NCBI GenBank assembly: GCA_031287735.1
Contig: JAITSO010000020.1
Span: forward strand, 1-43,729
Length of the DNA stretch: 43,729 nucleotides
Reading direction: 5' to 3'
Origin: Elusimicrobiota bacterium
GTDB lineage: Bacteria; Elusimicrobiota; Endomicrobiia; Endomicrobiales; Endomicrobiaceae
The position numbers and the translations under genes are program-made. Under the pieces are notes generated by a model. The model was not told where the DNA came from. It saw only the letters and a list, made by a program, of their open reading frames with translations, and made no database searches. The stretch's first letter is position 1. Each line of letters starts with the position of its first letter. This document shows positions 34,040 to 43,380 of the stretch, one piece after another.

Positions 34040-36309
34040 TTTTTCTCCGTCTGTAAAATACCGTTTTTTTCTAAATATGCTTTTGCGTCGACATCGTCTT
34101 TATTTTCAGAATGAATATTCGTCCATATTTGTTTTGCCGCTTCTTTATCGCCAAGATTTTCTTTTGCAGTAGCTAAATTTTTCTTTACCACTAAACTATC
34201 AGGAACAAATTGGAGAGAAGCTTGATAGACGTTTTCAGCTTTATCAAATTTATTTTGCATCATGTATAGATTTCCCAAATGAGAATAAGTTTCAGCATAA
34301 TCGCTTTTTCTTCTTTGTGTCCAATCTTCTTTCCAAGCACTATGTGGTGGACGTTGGAGTTTTTGCGGATATTCAATATGTCTTAGCAAAGTTTTCTCAG
34401 CGTCAATGAAATTTCCTGCATTTGCATACATTGATGCAAGCCCGTAATAAGTGAGAGCGTATATAGGGTCTATTTCGAGGTATTGATTAAAATATTTTAC
34501 TCCATTGTTATAAGCGTCTATTGCTTCAGTTTCCACATCAGATATTGCTTGCGATGATTTGCCAGCTGCTATATAACTTTGTCTTAAAGCAATATCTATA
34601 TTCCATAGTTTTGAATACATCACAGCAGCAAGATATTTTGATTGAACGTAATTAGGAGCGAGCGTCCAAAGTTTATTGAAAGTTTTGCCGGCTAATTGAG
34701 GATCTCCGGCTTTCCATCTATCAACGTGGACATTTGCTTTAAAGTAATATGACATAACATAAGAAGGGTTATATTTATTGGCTTCTGTGTATGTTTCAAG
34801 AGCCACATCCCAGTTGCCAGCACGTGAAAATTCTATAGCACGTGAATGCAAATAATCAGCTTTAAAATGTCTGCCAAAAAACACAATTCCATAGCTTAAT
34901 CCGGCAATGACAATCAATTGTAAAATAATTTTAAAATACCAAGGAAATATAAAAGACGATGGTTTGATCTCACTTTTATTGCGCACAAAATTTACACTTA
35001 TTGTTAAAGTTATCGCAGTTAAAAGCCAAAACATAACGCCAGATGAAACAAATCTCAATGAAACGCAAAAGCAATCGTGAACAAGTTGAGCGGCAAAAGC
35101 ACAAATAACGCCAAGTTGCAGATAAGCTAGAGGACCATCGCGAGTTTTTTGAGATGAACGTAAAAACAAAATGTTCCTATACCCTAAAACAAAAACTGTA
35201 ACTAAAAGCAAAAGAAAGATGGTAAAACCTAATATTCCTTCGTCGTACCAAACTTCTAGATATTCGTTTTCAGGATGATCGCTTTCTGTATTGTGCTTTC
35301 CTTCTATGAAAAATATTTGTGGTCTTCTCCATGCTGGGTAAGTTAAGTAAAAAGTTCCTAGACCTGTTCCTATGGTTGGATGGGTATTTATCATTTCCCA
35401 AGCTGAAAGCCAGGTAAAAACTCTAAAAGAAACACTATCGCTTCTTTCTTTAGATTTCACATAAATACCATATCCTGCTATTGCAGCAATTATAAATCCT
35501 GAAACAATTGCTGATATAACAATTGTTTTACTGAGTTTTTCTCTAAAAAATATGAAAATATATGTAATTAAAAGTATTATATGACCAGCTGCAAAACCCA
35601 TCCAGGTTCCTTTTGACACAGTATAAAAAGCACAAAGGACGATTAAGCAAAATAAAATAGCTAGGTAAATTTTTCTTTTGTAAAACAAAAGGGATAAAGT
35701 TATAGGACCTAGTACTACTAAAAAATCTCCAAAAAAATTAGGGTTGCCAAATGTGGATATTATCCTATAGCCGAATGCTTGGCGCCATCCGAAAGGATCT
35801 AATCCTCGTAGTGCTTCGGGTTTTGGAAAAAAGATGTAATCTAAAATTTGCAAAAACCCGTATAAACAGACAATATAAGATGTGAATATAAGCCAATTTT
35901 TTAGTTTTAGAAGTTTTTTGTCAGAATTGAAAATATCTACTATGATAAATACAAAAGAGCAATATACAAATCTCTTTATAAATTCATTCAAACTTGCAAG
36001 TTTAAATGGCGAAATTATTAAAGAAAACAGTCCAGAGAATAAAAACAAAACCACTGGAAAAACATAAACTAAATTGTTTTTGAAGAAATTAAAGTGGCCT
36101 TCCTGGATTTTTAAAACCAGCCAACTCATTACTAAAAAAAGACCCATCACATGGACTATGGTTATTTTTATTTGTGCTGAATCGTAAGTTCCCAAGTAAA
36201 AAGAAACTGCCATTAAAAAATAGTAAATTGAAATACTGTGTAAAAGGAATTTTTCTAGTGTTTTTTGGAAGAACATGGAAAGGTGCATAAAATTTTGTCC
36301 CAATTTCAT
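34036..36309 (-). CDS. O-antigen ligase-like membrane protein with C-terminal TPR domain
   Basis: The first about 460 residues have around ten or more membrane segments. They carry the Wzy_C/O-antigen ligase pattern FGNPNFFGDFLVVLGP and SKGTWMGFAAGH, then a large outside loop with TGLGTFYLTYPAWR and SDHPENEYLEVWYDEGILG. The rest (about 490-750) consists of TPR repeats (ALETYTEANKYNPSYVMSYY, YFNQYLEIDPIYALTYYGLA, AENVYQASLQFVPDSLVV). Such proteins join glycans to lipid or protein acceptors. The exact acceptor is unknown. Start choice is uncertain: an internal ATG 24 bases in has a better upstream GGGA. A -35/-10 pair lies at 36416-36443. Confidence 0.85.
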   Translation of the reverse strand: MKLGQNFMHLSMFFQKTLEKFLLHSISIYYFLMAVSFYLGTYDSAQIKITIVHVMGLFLVMSWLVLKIQEGHFNFFKNNLVYVFPVVLFLFSGLFSLIISPFKLASLNEFIKRFVYCSFVFIIVDIFNSDKKLLKLKNWLIFTSYIVCLYGFLQILDYIFFPKPEALRGLDPFGWRQAFGYRIISTFGNPNFFGDFLVVLGPITLSLLFYKRKIYLAILFCLIVLCAFYTVSKGTWMGFAAGHIILLITYIFIFFREKLSKTIVISAIVSGFIIAAIAGYGIYVKSKERSDSVSFRVFTWLSAWEMINTHPTIGTGLGTFYLTYPAWRRPQIFFIEGKHNTESDHPENEYLEVWYDEGILGFTIFLLLLVTVFVLGYRNILFLRSSQKTRDGPLAYLQLGVICAFAAQLVHDCFCVSLRFVSSGVMFWLLTAITLTISVNFVRNKSEIKPSSFIFPWYFKIILQLIVIAGLSYGIVFFGRHFKADYLHSRAIEFSRAGNWDVALETYTEANKYNPSYVMSYYFKANVHVDRWKAGDPQLAGKTFNKLWTLAPNYVQSKYLAAVMYSKLWNIDIALRQSYIAAGKSSQAISDVETEAIDAYNNGVKYFNQYLEIDPIYALTYYGLASMYANAGNFIDAEKTLLRHIEYPQKLQRPPHSAWKEDWTQRRKSDYAETYSHLGNLYMMQNKFDKAENVYQASLQFVPDSLVVKKNLATAKENLGDKEAAKQIWTNIHSENKDDVDAKAYLEKNGILQTEKK

Positions 36310-36703
36310 TTAGTTTGATTAACTTGCTGTTAAACGGTGAAAAAAGAGACTACACAACGCTTTGTTTTGTATGAAACAACTAGGTATTTTTGTGCCTTAA
36401 AAATGCTCGTGGGGTATGTTAGCAAATCTAAAGAAAATGTCAATTGTTTAGCTACAGTACACGTATTGCGTTTGTGTTAATTTTAGCATTTAAAAATCTG
36501 ATATTTGCCGACTTGTTTTTTCTGATGTACTTGAAAACAATTGTTGAAAATGTAATACTCCGTGCTTGTTTGGGATGGGTAGCTCGTTGGAAAGAGTGGT
36601 CCTTATAAATAAACCTTATACTGACTGTATTTTCGAGGATATTCTCGTCTATTAAATAGCTTTAGTAGAAGTGTCGTATAATTTTAATGATTGGAGGTTA
36701 AAA
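36310..36703. other. Divergent intergenic region at the strand switch
   Basis: This 394-base stretch separates the minus-strand genes from the plus-strand run. It holds a sigma-70-like promoter facing left (36416-36443), a TATAAT at 36677-36682 facing right, and a degenerate tRNA-like segment at about 36572-36654. No DnaA-box cluster or repeat element is seen. Confidence 0.6.
36416..36443 (-). promoter_or_regulatory. Sigma-70-like promoter for the ligase/TPR-thrB genes
   Basis: On the minus strand TTGACA (36438-36443) is followed after 16 bases by TAACAT (36416-36421). The -35 matches the consensus perfectly and the -10 at four of six positions. It lies about 105 bases upstream of the start codon. 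Confidence 0.5.
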
Positions 36704-37414
36704 ATGAGTAATCCACTTTTGAAAGACAGTGTATTTGAGTCTGCAGAAAGGCAACTTTCTACTATGACAATTTCTGGAACAATAAACAAAAGCATTCTTT
36801 TGTGGCTTTTGCTTGCTGCAAGTGCATTTTTTTCGTGGACACATCCTGGCATAATAGGTCCGTATGTGTTTGCATTTTTGATTGGCGGTTTGGTTTTGTC
36901 TATGGTAACAATATTTCAAAAACAATTATCGCCAATATTATCACCTCTTTATGCTCTATGCGAAGGTTTTGTTTTAGGTGTTTTTTCATTATATTTTGAA
37001 AAATCTTATCCCGGAATTGTTGTAAATGCGATACTGCTAACGGTTTGTGTTTTGTTTTGCATGTTGGCTGCTTATAAAAGTGGAGTTATAAGAGCCACGC
37101 CGACATTTAAAAAAGTAATCATTTTATCAACACTTGCCATTTTTGCCGTTTACATAATAGACATGCTTTTAAATTTGTTCGGTGCTGGGAACTTTCCTTA
37201 TATACACCAGTCGTCAGGTATCGGAATTCTTATAAGTTGTGCGATAGTTTTAATAGCGTCTTTTAACCTCATACTCGATTTTGATTTGATAGAACAAGCT
37301 GAACAATTTAGATCGCCAAAATTTATGGAATGGTATTGTGCTTTTTCTTTGATGATAACTTTAGTTTGGCTGTACATAGAAATGCTTAGGTTGCTCTCTA
37401 AAATGAGGGATTAG
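36704..37414 (+). CDS. BaxI/YccA-like integral membrane protein
   Basis: This 236-residue protein has about seven hydrophobic segments and belongs to the Bax inhibitor-1/YccA-like group. Signs are the N-terminal soluble lead (LKDSVFESAERQLSTMTISG), SPILSPLYALCEGFVLG, TPTFKKVIILSTLAIF and the acidic LDFDLIEQAEQ before the last segments. The bacterial role is not established; membrane stress or calcium handling has been suggested for the family. GGAGG lies 7 bases before the ATG at 36704; an upstream in-frame ATG at 36671 lacks one and falls before the TATAAT. Confidence 0.85.
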   Translation: MSNPLLKDSVFESAERQLSTMTISGTINKSILLWLLLAASAFFSWTHPGIIGPYVFAFLIGGLVLSMVTIFQKQLSPILSPLYALCEGFVLGVFSLYFEKSYPGIVVNAILLTVCVLFCMLAAYKSGVIRATPTFKKVIILSTLAIFAVYIIDMLLNLFGAGNFPYIHQSSGIGILISCAIVLIASFNLILDFDLIEQAEQFRSPKFMEWYCAFSLMITLVWLYIEMLRLLSKMRD

Positions 37415-37420
37415 TTTTAA

Positions 37421-38029
37421 ATGTTGCAGGAAGCAAAATTTTTTAGAGCTGTGATCTCAGCTGCTGAACTTCCAAAAAATTCGGCTGAGGTTATCTTTTC
37501 AGGACGTTCTAATGTAGGTAAAAGCAGTGTTATAAATGCTTTATGCTGCCAGAAAAATTTAGCACGTACATCTAAAACACCAGGTAGAACAAGAAGCATA
37601 AACGTTTACAGCATTTCGATGGGAAAGTGGCTTATAGATTTGCCGGGTTATGGCTTTGCAAGAGTTTCCCCTGTTGAAAAAAAACTTTGGGGCGAAATGA
37701 TTGAAAATTGCATTGTCGTTAGAAATTCAAAAAAGACGGTTTATATGATTATTGATGCTTTTGTAGGTCCTACAGAATTAGATTTAACCATGGCCGATTG
37801 GCTTAGTAACCAAAATGTACCTTTTAAAATTATCGCAAACAAATGCGACAAACTCCCAAAAACAATTTCTGAAACTGAAATTCAAAACAAAGTATTACAA
37901 ACTTTTAACACTGGTGCAATGTCGGTTTTTACTGTAAGTGCAAAAACTAAGAACGGTTTTAGTGGATTGCGGTTAGATATATTAAAGTTTTTAAATAAAA
38001 AAAATAATCACAATGACGACATATTGTAG
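37421..38029 (+). CDS. engB: Ribosome biogenesis GTPase EngB/YsxC
   Basis: EngB helps assemble the large ribosomal subunit. GTPase motifs are complete: G1 GRSNVGKSS, the switch KTPGRTRSIN, G3 DLPGYGFA, G4 NKCDKL and a G5-like VSAKTKNG. At 202 residues it has the usual size. It starts 6 bases after the BaxI-like gene and overlaps gmk by 17 bases. Confidence 0.95.
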   Translation: MLQEAKFFRAVISAAELPKNSAEVIFSGRSNVGKSSVINALCCQKNLARTSKTPGRTRSINVYSISMGKWLIDLPGYGFARVSPVEKKLWGEMIENCIVVRNSKKTVYMIIDAFVGPTELDLTMADWLSNQNVPFKIIANKCDKLPKTISETEIQNKVLQTFNTGAMSVFTVSAKTKNGFSGLRLDILKFLNKKNNHNDDIL

Positions 38030-38615
38030 AATAAAAAATGAGAAAGAAGGAACACTTATTGTAATTTCTGCTCCGTCTGGAACTGGCAAAACTACTATTT
38101 GTAAAGAAATTTTAAGAAAAATTGGAAATCTAGAATATTCTATATCTTATACAACGCGGTTGCCTCGCAAGGATGAGAAAGACGGAAGAGAATATTTTTT
38201 TGTAGATGAGAAAACTTTTAAGAAGATGATTGATAATAAAAAGTTTGTCGAATGGGCTAATGTTCATCAAAATTATTACGGTACTTCAAAAGATTTTTTA
38301 AACAAAGCTTTAAAAAATGGAAAAAATGTTATTTTAGAGATAGATGTGCAGGGTGGTGAGAAAATAAAAGAAATTTATCCATATTCTTGTATGGTTTTTA
38401 TCGCACCGCCAAGTTTCAAAACACTAAAAGAACGTCTTATTGCCAGAAATAAAGACAGTGCAAAAACTATAAAGTTGCGTCTTAAAAACGCTAAAGACGA
38501 ACTTAAATATTTGCCAAAATATGATTATTTAGTGATAAATGAAAATTTAAACGATGCCGTAAGCAATGTGAAAAATATAATACTTTCGCAGTCTTGTAAG
38601 ATAAGAAAAAAGTAG
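38013..38615 (+). CDS. gmk: Guanylate kinase
   Basis: It phosphorylates GMP to GDP. The P-loop SAPSGTGKTTI (from about residue 19), the GMP-binding segment SYTTRLPRKDEKDGREYFF and VILEIDVQGGEKIK are all present. The 200 residues match the family. The ATG at 38013 lies within the end of engB, so translation is probably coupled; no later in-frame ATG leaves the P-loop intact. Followed by rpoZ and coaC, a widespread order. Confidence 0.95.
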   Translation: MTTYCRIKNEKEGTLIVISAPSGTGKTTICKEILRKIGNLEYSISYTTRLPRKDEKDGREYFFVDEKTFKKMIDNKKFVEWANVHQNYYGTSKDFLNKALKNGKNVILEIDVQGGEKIKEIYPYSCMVFIAPPSFKTLKERLIARNKDSAKTIKLRLKNAKDELKYLPKYDYLVINENLNDAVSNVKNIILSQSCKIRKK

Positions 38616-38656
38616 ATAATCTTTGTATTTGAGTTTGATAATTAAGAGGAGGAAAG

Positions 38657-38926
38657 ATGTCAACGCAAAAAATTGAAAATGAGAAAAAGCAAGAAGTAGA
38701 GATGGGTCGCTACGAGAAGGTGGCTCTTGCATTGGATTGGATTTCTATGGTTAAAAATACAGAAGATTATAGAAGGCTTACGCAAACAGAGCTTATAAAT
38801 AAAGCTCTTGAGGACATAGAAACAAATGTAGCAACTCGCCAGAAGGTAGAAGAGCTTCGTGAAAAGGCGAAAAAACAAAGTTCGGAATCTGATCACCAAA
38901 CTAACGCTTATGAAAAAAGAAATTAA
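38657..38926 (+). CDS. rpoZ: RNA polymerase omega subunit
   Basis: This 89-residue protein has the omega pattern: a helix starting RYEKVALALDWISMVK, then RRLTQTELINKALEDIETN, then a charged tail. Conservation is weak, as usual for omega, but its position between gmk and the CoaBC-type gene is the classical one. AGGAGG lies just before the ATG. It would stabilise the beta-prime subunit. Confidence 0.8.
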   Translation: MSTQKIENEKKQEVEMGRYEKVALALDWISMVKNTEDYRRLTQTELINKALEDIETNVATRQKVEELREKAKKQSSESDHQTNAYEKRN

Positions 38927-38929
38927 TAA

Positions 38930-39478
38930 ATGAGTGTTATTCAAAACAAAAACATAATATTAGGCGTGTGTGGAGGTATAGCGGCTTATAAAGTATGTGG
39001 TTTAATCAGAACTCTTGTAAAGTTGGGAGCAAACGTAGAATGTGTTTTAACAGAAAATGCAAAAAAATTTGTAACACCTCTGACTTTGCAAACCTTGTCA
39101 AAAAATAGAGTTTATGCCGATATGTTTGAAAGTATTGACAGATGGGAAATTGAACATATTTCTCTTGCAAAAAAAGCTGACATTATTGTTGTGGTTCCGG
39201 CTACTGCTGAAATTATTTCAAGCCTCGCATGTGGTAGAGCGGACAATTTAGTATCATCACTAATTCTTGCATCAAAATCTAAAATTTTAATTTGCCCGGC
39301 AATGAATTCCAATATGTTTTCCCATAAATCTGTTCAAAACAATATAGAAATTTTAAAGAGCTATTCTTATCAAATTTGTGGTCCACAAAAAGGTGAGCTA
39401 GCTTGTAGCGAAACAGGTTGTGGAAGACTTGCTGACATTGAAACTATAACAGATAAAATAGAAAGCTTACTAAACTAA
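38930..39478 (+). CDS. Phosphopantothenoylcysteine decarboxylase (CoaC domain only)
   Basis: This FMN enzyme decarboxylates 4'-phosphopantothenoylcysteine in CoA synthesis. The flavoprotein start VCGGIAAYKVCGLIRTL, the HIS motif region (EHISLAKKADIIVVVPATAE), PAMNSNM and the clamp GELACSETGCGR with its catalytic Cys are present. At 182 residues it ends after the CoaC part; the CoaB synthetase domain that is usually fused (total about 400 residues) is absent. No CoaB-like sequence follows in any frame down to 39600. CoaB must be separate or replaced. Confidence 0.88.
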   Translation: MSVIQNKNIILGVCGGIAAYKVCGLIRTLVKLGANVECVLTENAKKFVTPLTLQTLSKNRVYADMFESIDRWEIEHISLAKKADIIVVVPATAEIISSLACGRADNLVSSLILASKSKILICPAMNSNMFSHKSVQNNIEILKSYSYQICGPQKGELACSETGCGRLADIETITDKIESLLN

Positions 39479-39608
39479 TAAAATAGCTACTTAATTGCTA
39501 TTCAGATGTTGATGCTGAAAATTTTGTACCTGAATGTCTGTTGACTAACAATGTAAAATAATGCACAATCAAAGTAGATTTGAAAGACAATGAAAGGAGT
39601 GTAGCTGT

Positions 39609-39941
39609 ATGAAAGAAGGAATTCATCCAAAATATTCTGAATGTAAAGTATCTTGTGCTTGCGGATATTCTTTTACGACGCGTTCAACGAAACCTATTAT
39701 TAAATTAGAAATTTGTTCAAATTGTCACCCGTTTTTTACTGGAAAGCAAAAGCTTATAGACACTGCCGGAAGAGTTGAGAAATTTCAGAAGCGTTTTGCG
39801 AAAACTGAAGGAAAAACTGTGGTTCGCAAAAAAGAAGTGAAAGTTGCTAAGCCACGTAAATCTCTTATAAAAACTCTTACAACTAGTCCCAAAAAGTCTA
39901 GAACAGCAATAAAAAAGAAAGACACCAAAGAAAAGAAATAG
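39609..39941 (+). CDS. rpmE: Ribosomal protein L31 with a basic C-terminal extension
   Basis: The first about 65 residues are L31: [33 protein letters not shown] and [13 protein letters not shown]. The Cys set (CAC and CSNC) is the zinc-binding form. The remaining about 45 residues are a Lys- and Thr-rich tail (about 66-110). AAAGGAG is 10 bases before the ATG. It precedes prfA, a common order. The tail makes it longer than the usual 70-80 residues. Confidence 0.92.
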   Translation: MKEGIHPKYSECKVSCACGYSFTTRSTKPIIKLEICSNCHPFFTGKQKLIDTAGRVEKFQKRFAKTEGKTVVRKKEVKVAKPRKSLIKTLTTSPKKSRTAIKKKDTKEKK

Positions 39942-40012
39942 ATGTGCTTGCACTTCGAAGCTGCAACAGAATTGTTGAACACAAGTAGTTTTGTGTTTTT
40001 CGTGATCAAAAT

Positions 40013-41083
40013 ATGTTTTTAGAAAAATTGAAACTGTTAAATGATAGATTTAAAGAAGTCGAGCAAAAACTTGGCGATCCTTTTGTCATTTCAAATCAAC
40101 AACAATACAGAGAACTCACCAAAGAGCATTCCTATTTACAACCCATTTCTGAAAAATATGTGCAATATTTAAAACTTTTGGATGACATAACAGACGCTGA
40201 AGAACTAAGAATATCCGACGATGCGGAAATGAAGAACTTTGCCGATTCGGAATATAAAAAACTAAAAGAGCAAAAAATAATTTTAGATGGTGAAATTAAA
40301 ATTTTGCTATTACCGCCAGATATTAACGAAAACAAAAACATTATAGTGGAAATAAGAGCCGGAACTGGTGGGGAAGAAGCGTCTTTATTTGTGGGTGAAC
40401 TTTTTAGGATGTATTTTCGTTTTGCTGAAAGAAACGGTTGGAAATATGAAATTATAGATTCAAATCCTACCGGGCTTGGTGGGTATAAAGAAATAATTTT
40501 TGAAATAAGTGGCGAAAAAGTATGGAAAAATTTTAAATTTGAACGAGGTGCTCACAGAGTGCAAAGAGTGCCTGAAACTGAAGCTTCCGGCAGAGTTCAC
40601 ACTTCTGCTGTAACCGTTGCTGTTTTGCCAGAAGCTGAAGAAGTGGATGTAGAAATAAAAACAGAAGAAATTAGAATTGACACTTATAGAGCCTCAGGAG
40701 CCGGTGGACAGCATATAAACAAGACAGACTCGGCAGTTAGAATCACGCATATTCCTACGGGCATTGTTGTTGCTTGTCAAGATGAGAGAAGTCAGATAAA
40801 AAATAGAGCAAAAGCGTTTAAAGTTTTGCGAGCAAAATTATATGAACAAAAGCTTTCAGAACATGAGCAACAAATATCAAGCGACAGAAAGCAGCAAGTT
40901 GGAACTGGCGACAGGTCTGAAAAAATAAGAACTTACAATTTTCCACAAAATAGGATTACAGATCATAGAATATGCTACAGCGTTTACAATATTAATGAAG
41001 TTATGGATGGCGACCTATCTGAACTTGTCGGGCAATTGATTTCTGCAGAAGCCGAAAACGCTTTAAAAGCCGACAATGTCTGA
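40013..41083 (+). CDS. prfA: Peptide chain release factor 1
   Basis: RF1 reads UAA and UAG and triggers peptide release. The stop-codon recognition region has RVPETEASGRVHTSA with the PxT motif (PET), and the catalytic GGQ lies in ASGAGGQHINKTDSAVRITH. At 356 residues it is full length. It overlaps prmC by 8 bases; PrmC methylates the Gln of GGQ, so the pair is functional. Confidence 0.97.
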   Translation: MFLEKLKLLNDRFKEVEQKLGDPFVISNQQQYRELTKEHSYLQPISEKYVQYLKLLDDITDAEELRISDDAEMKNFADSEYKKLKEQKIILDGEIKILLLPPDINENKNIIVEIRAGTGGEEASLFVGELFRMYFRFAERNGWKYEIIDSNPTGLGGYKEIIFEISGEKVWKNFKFERGAHRVQRVPETEASGRVHTSAVTVAVLPEAEEVDVEIKTEEIRIDTYRASGAGGQHINKTDSAVRITHIPTGIVVACQDERSQIKNRAKAFKVLRAKLYEQKLSEHEQQISSDRKQQVGTGDRSEKIRTYNFPQNRITDHRICYSVYNINEVMDGDLSELVGQLISAEAENALKADNV

Positions 41084-41921
41084 AGTAAATAATTTTACAT
41101 TGCTAAAAAAAGCTCAAAATTTTTTAAAACAAAAAGGTATAGCAGAATTTGAAACAGACGCAGAAGTTCTTTTAAGTGCAGCTTTAAATATCAAGCGTTC
41201 GTCGCTTGCATTACTTAGAGCTGAAAAGCCGACAAAAATACAAAATTTGGCTTTCAAACATTATATTTTAAGACGGGCAAAAAGAGAGCCTTGTGCTTAT
41301 ATCATAGGCAACTGCGAATTTATGGGTCTTGAGTTTAAAGTAACAAAAGATGTATTAATTCCAAGACCAGAGACTGAACTTTTAACGGAAGAAGCTCTAA
41401 TAATTGCCAAAGAAAAAAGGCTAAAAAATGTTTTGGATTTATGCTGTGGAAGTGGTTGTATAGCTATAAGCTTAGCTGTTATGGGAAATTTCGAAAAAAT
41501 CACTGCTTCAGATGTTTCTGCTGAAACGCTTAAAATAGCGAAAGAAAATGCTACTAAACACAACACGCACAATGTGACTTTCGTAAAAAGTTCTCTTTTT
41601 GAAAATATTGGAAACCAAAAATTTGATTTAATAGTTTCTAACCCACCTTATGTTTCTGCTCAAGAATACGAATCTTTAGAATCAGACCTTAAATACGAAC
41701 CCAAAATAGCTTTAACAGATAGTAAAGATGGCTTGTCTTTTTATGAAGAAATATCAGAAAAAGCTGCATTTTATTTAGATAAAGGTGGTTTAGTTTTTGT
41801 TGAATTAAACGCTAATAAATTTAAAGAAATCCAAAGTATTTTTGAAAAAAACAAGTACAAAAATATTGAAATGCTAAAAGATTATGCAGGTCTTTACAGA
41901 ATTCTAAAAACAGAAATTTAA
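41076..41921 (+). CDS. prmC: Release factor glutamine N5-methyltransferase
   Basis: PrmC methylates the GGQ glutamine of release factors. The SAM-binding motif VLDLCCGSGCIAISLA, the substrate motif SNPPYVS and the N-terminal helical domain (GNCEFMGLEFKVTKDVLIPRPET) are clear. At 281 residues it is complete. It overlaps prfA. Confidence 0.96.
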   Translation: MSEVNNFTLLKKAQNFLKQKGIAEFETDAEVLLSAALNIKRSSLALLRAEKPTKIQNLAFKHYILRRAKREPCAYIIGNCEFMGLEFKVTKDVLIPRPETELLTEEALIIAKEKRLKNVLDLCCGSGCIAISLAVMGNFEKITASDVSAETLKIAKENATKHNTHNVTFVKSSLFENIGNQKFDLIVSNPPYVSAQEYESLESDLKYEPKIALTDSKDGLSFYEEISEKAAFYLDKGGLVFVELNANKFKEIQSIFEKNKYKNIEMLKDYAGLYRILKTEI

Positions 41922-41955
41922 TTTCCCAAAAATTGCAAAACTACTTTTAAGTCTA

Positions 41956-43380
41956 ATGGAAAAACCATTTAATTTTTTTACTTTTACTTATATCATCATC
42001 TCCGTTGTAGCTGCTGTCCATATTTTGCTTTACAAGGAAAATGTGAAAAGCTCGATTGGGTGGATAGCTGTTATTTTCTTTTCACCGTTTATAGGAACTT
42101 TATTTTATGTGCTTTTTGGAATAAATAGAGTAAAACGAAAAAGTTTGCGTTTGAGAAGAAAATCCCCGTTTCATTTTAAACTTTTTGCACAAAATAAAAA
42201 CTTACGTCAAGATTTTTATTCGAAGCACAAAAAGCTCATCGATTTCAGTTCCAAAATTTACCCTCAAGATTTTACATTGATAGATGCTGTTGCAATAGTT
42301 CAAAATGGCGATAACGCTTACCCGCAGATGGCCGAAATTATAAAAAGCGCCAAAAGAGAAATTTTAATTTCAAGTTATATTTTTGATTTTGACAACGAAA
42401 CGCAAAAATTTTTGGAAGCATTTAAAAATGCAACTGACAATGGTGCAAAAATAAAAGTTCTAGTGGATGGTATTGGTGGGTTTAGTTTTTCTAAAAAATC
42501 TATACAAAAAAAATTGCTAAAAATTAAAGGAATTGAATATGCGAGTTTTTTGCCGCCACATATACCTGCTGCTATGCCTTTTGCAAATTTGAGAAATCAC
42601 AGAAAAATCATGATTATTGACGGTAAAACTGCATTTTTTGGCGGAATGAATTTATCAAGAGCAAATGTTTTAACTAATAATAAAAAAGGCATTGTAGATA
42701 TTACTCTTAAAATAAGTGGTCCTATAATAAAGCAAATGTGCGATATTTTTGAAAATGATTGGGAATTTGCTTCGGGTAAGAGTTTTACTCCATTTATGGC
42801 AGAAACAAATGTTACAAAAAATGAAAATTTGGTGATTCCAGCACGAATAATTTCTGACGGACCAGATAGTAAAACGCCTATAATAAAGACTCTTTTTTCA
42901 GGCGCCATAAGCTTTGCACAAAAAAAAGTTTTAATAGTTACGCCCTATTTTCTACCCGATGATGAGGTACTTTTTTTGCTAAAAACAACAGCATTAAAAG
43001 GTGTTGATGTGGAGATATTTATTCCGTCTGAAAGCAATCATTTTTTTATGGATTGGGCAGCCGAACCAGTTTTTGGAACCTTAATTGAAAGCGGAGTAAA
43101 AATTTACAAAACTGACAAGCCTTTTGATCACAGTAAAATTTTTATGATAGATGAAGAATGGATTTTTGCAGGTTCAGCAAATTGGGACACCCGAAGTTTT
43201 GAACTTAACTTTGAGAGTATAATAGAGCTTTTTAGCAAAGATTTAGCGAAAGAATTTAACCTTATTGTAGATTGCAAAAGGCAAAAAGCAAAAAAGATAA
43301 CTATTGCAGATTGCAAAAACAAATCTATTTATACTCTACTAAGAAACAAAGCTTCTCGTTTGTTGATGCCATACTATTAA
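41956..43380 (+). CDS. cls: Cardiolipin synthase, phospholipase D type
   Basis: It joins phosphatidylglycerol molecules into cardiolipin. Two N-terminal membrane segments are followed by two HKD domains: HRKIMIIDGKTAFFGG (around residue 215) and HSKIFMIDEEWIFAGS (around 395). Each has HxKxxxxD. At 474 residues it is family length. It is the last gene before repeat block 3. With the MprF-like gene it handles phosphatidylglycerol. Confidence 0.95.
   Translation: MEKPFNFFTFTYIIISVVAAVHILLYKENVKSSIGWIAVIFFSPFIGTLFYVLFGINRVKRKSLRLRRKSPFHFKLFAQNKNLRQDFYSKHKKLIDFSSKIYPQDFTLIDAVAIVQNGDNAYPQMAEIIKSAKREILISSYIFDFDNETQKFLEAFKNATDNGAKIKVLVDGIGGFSFSKKSIQKKLLKIKGIEYASFLPPHIPAAMPFANLRNHRKIMIIDGKTAFFGGMNLSRANVLTNNKKGIVDITLKISGPIIKQMCDIFENDWEFASGKSFTPFMAETNVTKNENLVIPARIISDGPDSKTPIIKTLFSGAISFAQKKVLIVTPYFLPDDEVLFLLKTTALKGVDVEIFIPSESNHFFMDWAAEPVFGTLIESGVKIYKTDKPFDHSKIFMIDEEWIFAGSANWDTRSFELNFESIIELFSKDLAKEFNLIVDCKRQKAKKITIADCKNKSIYTLLRNKASRLLMPYY

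Noticed and set aside
36310-36703. Replication origin at the strand switch
   Set aside because: No dnaA or dnaN gene and no cluster of DnaA boxes is seen; a divergent promoter region explains the switch.
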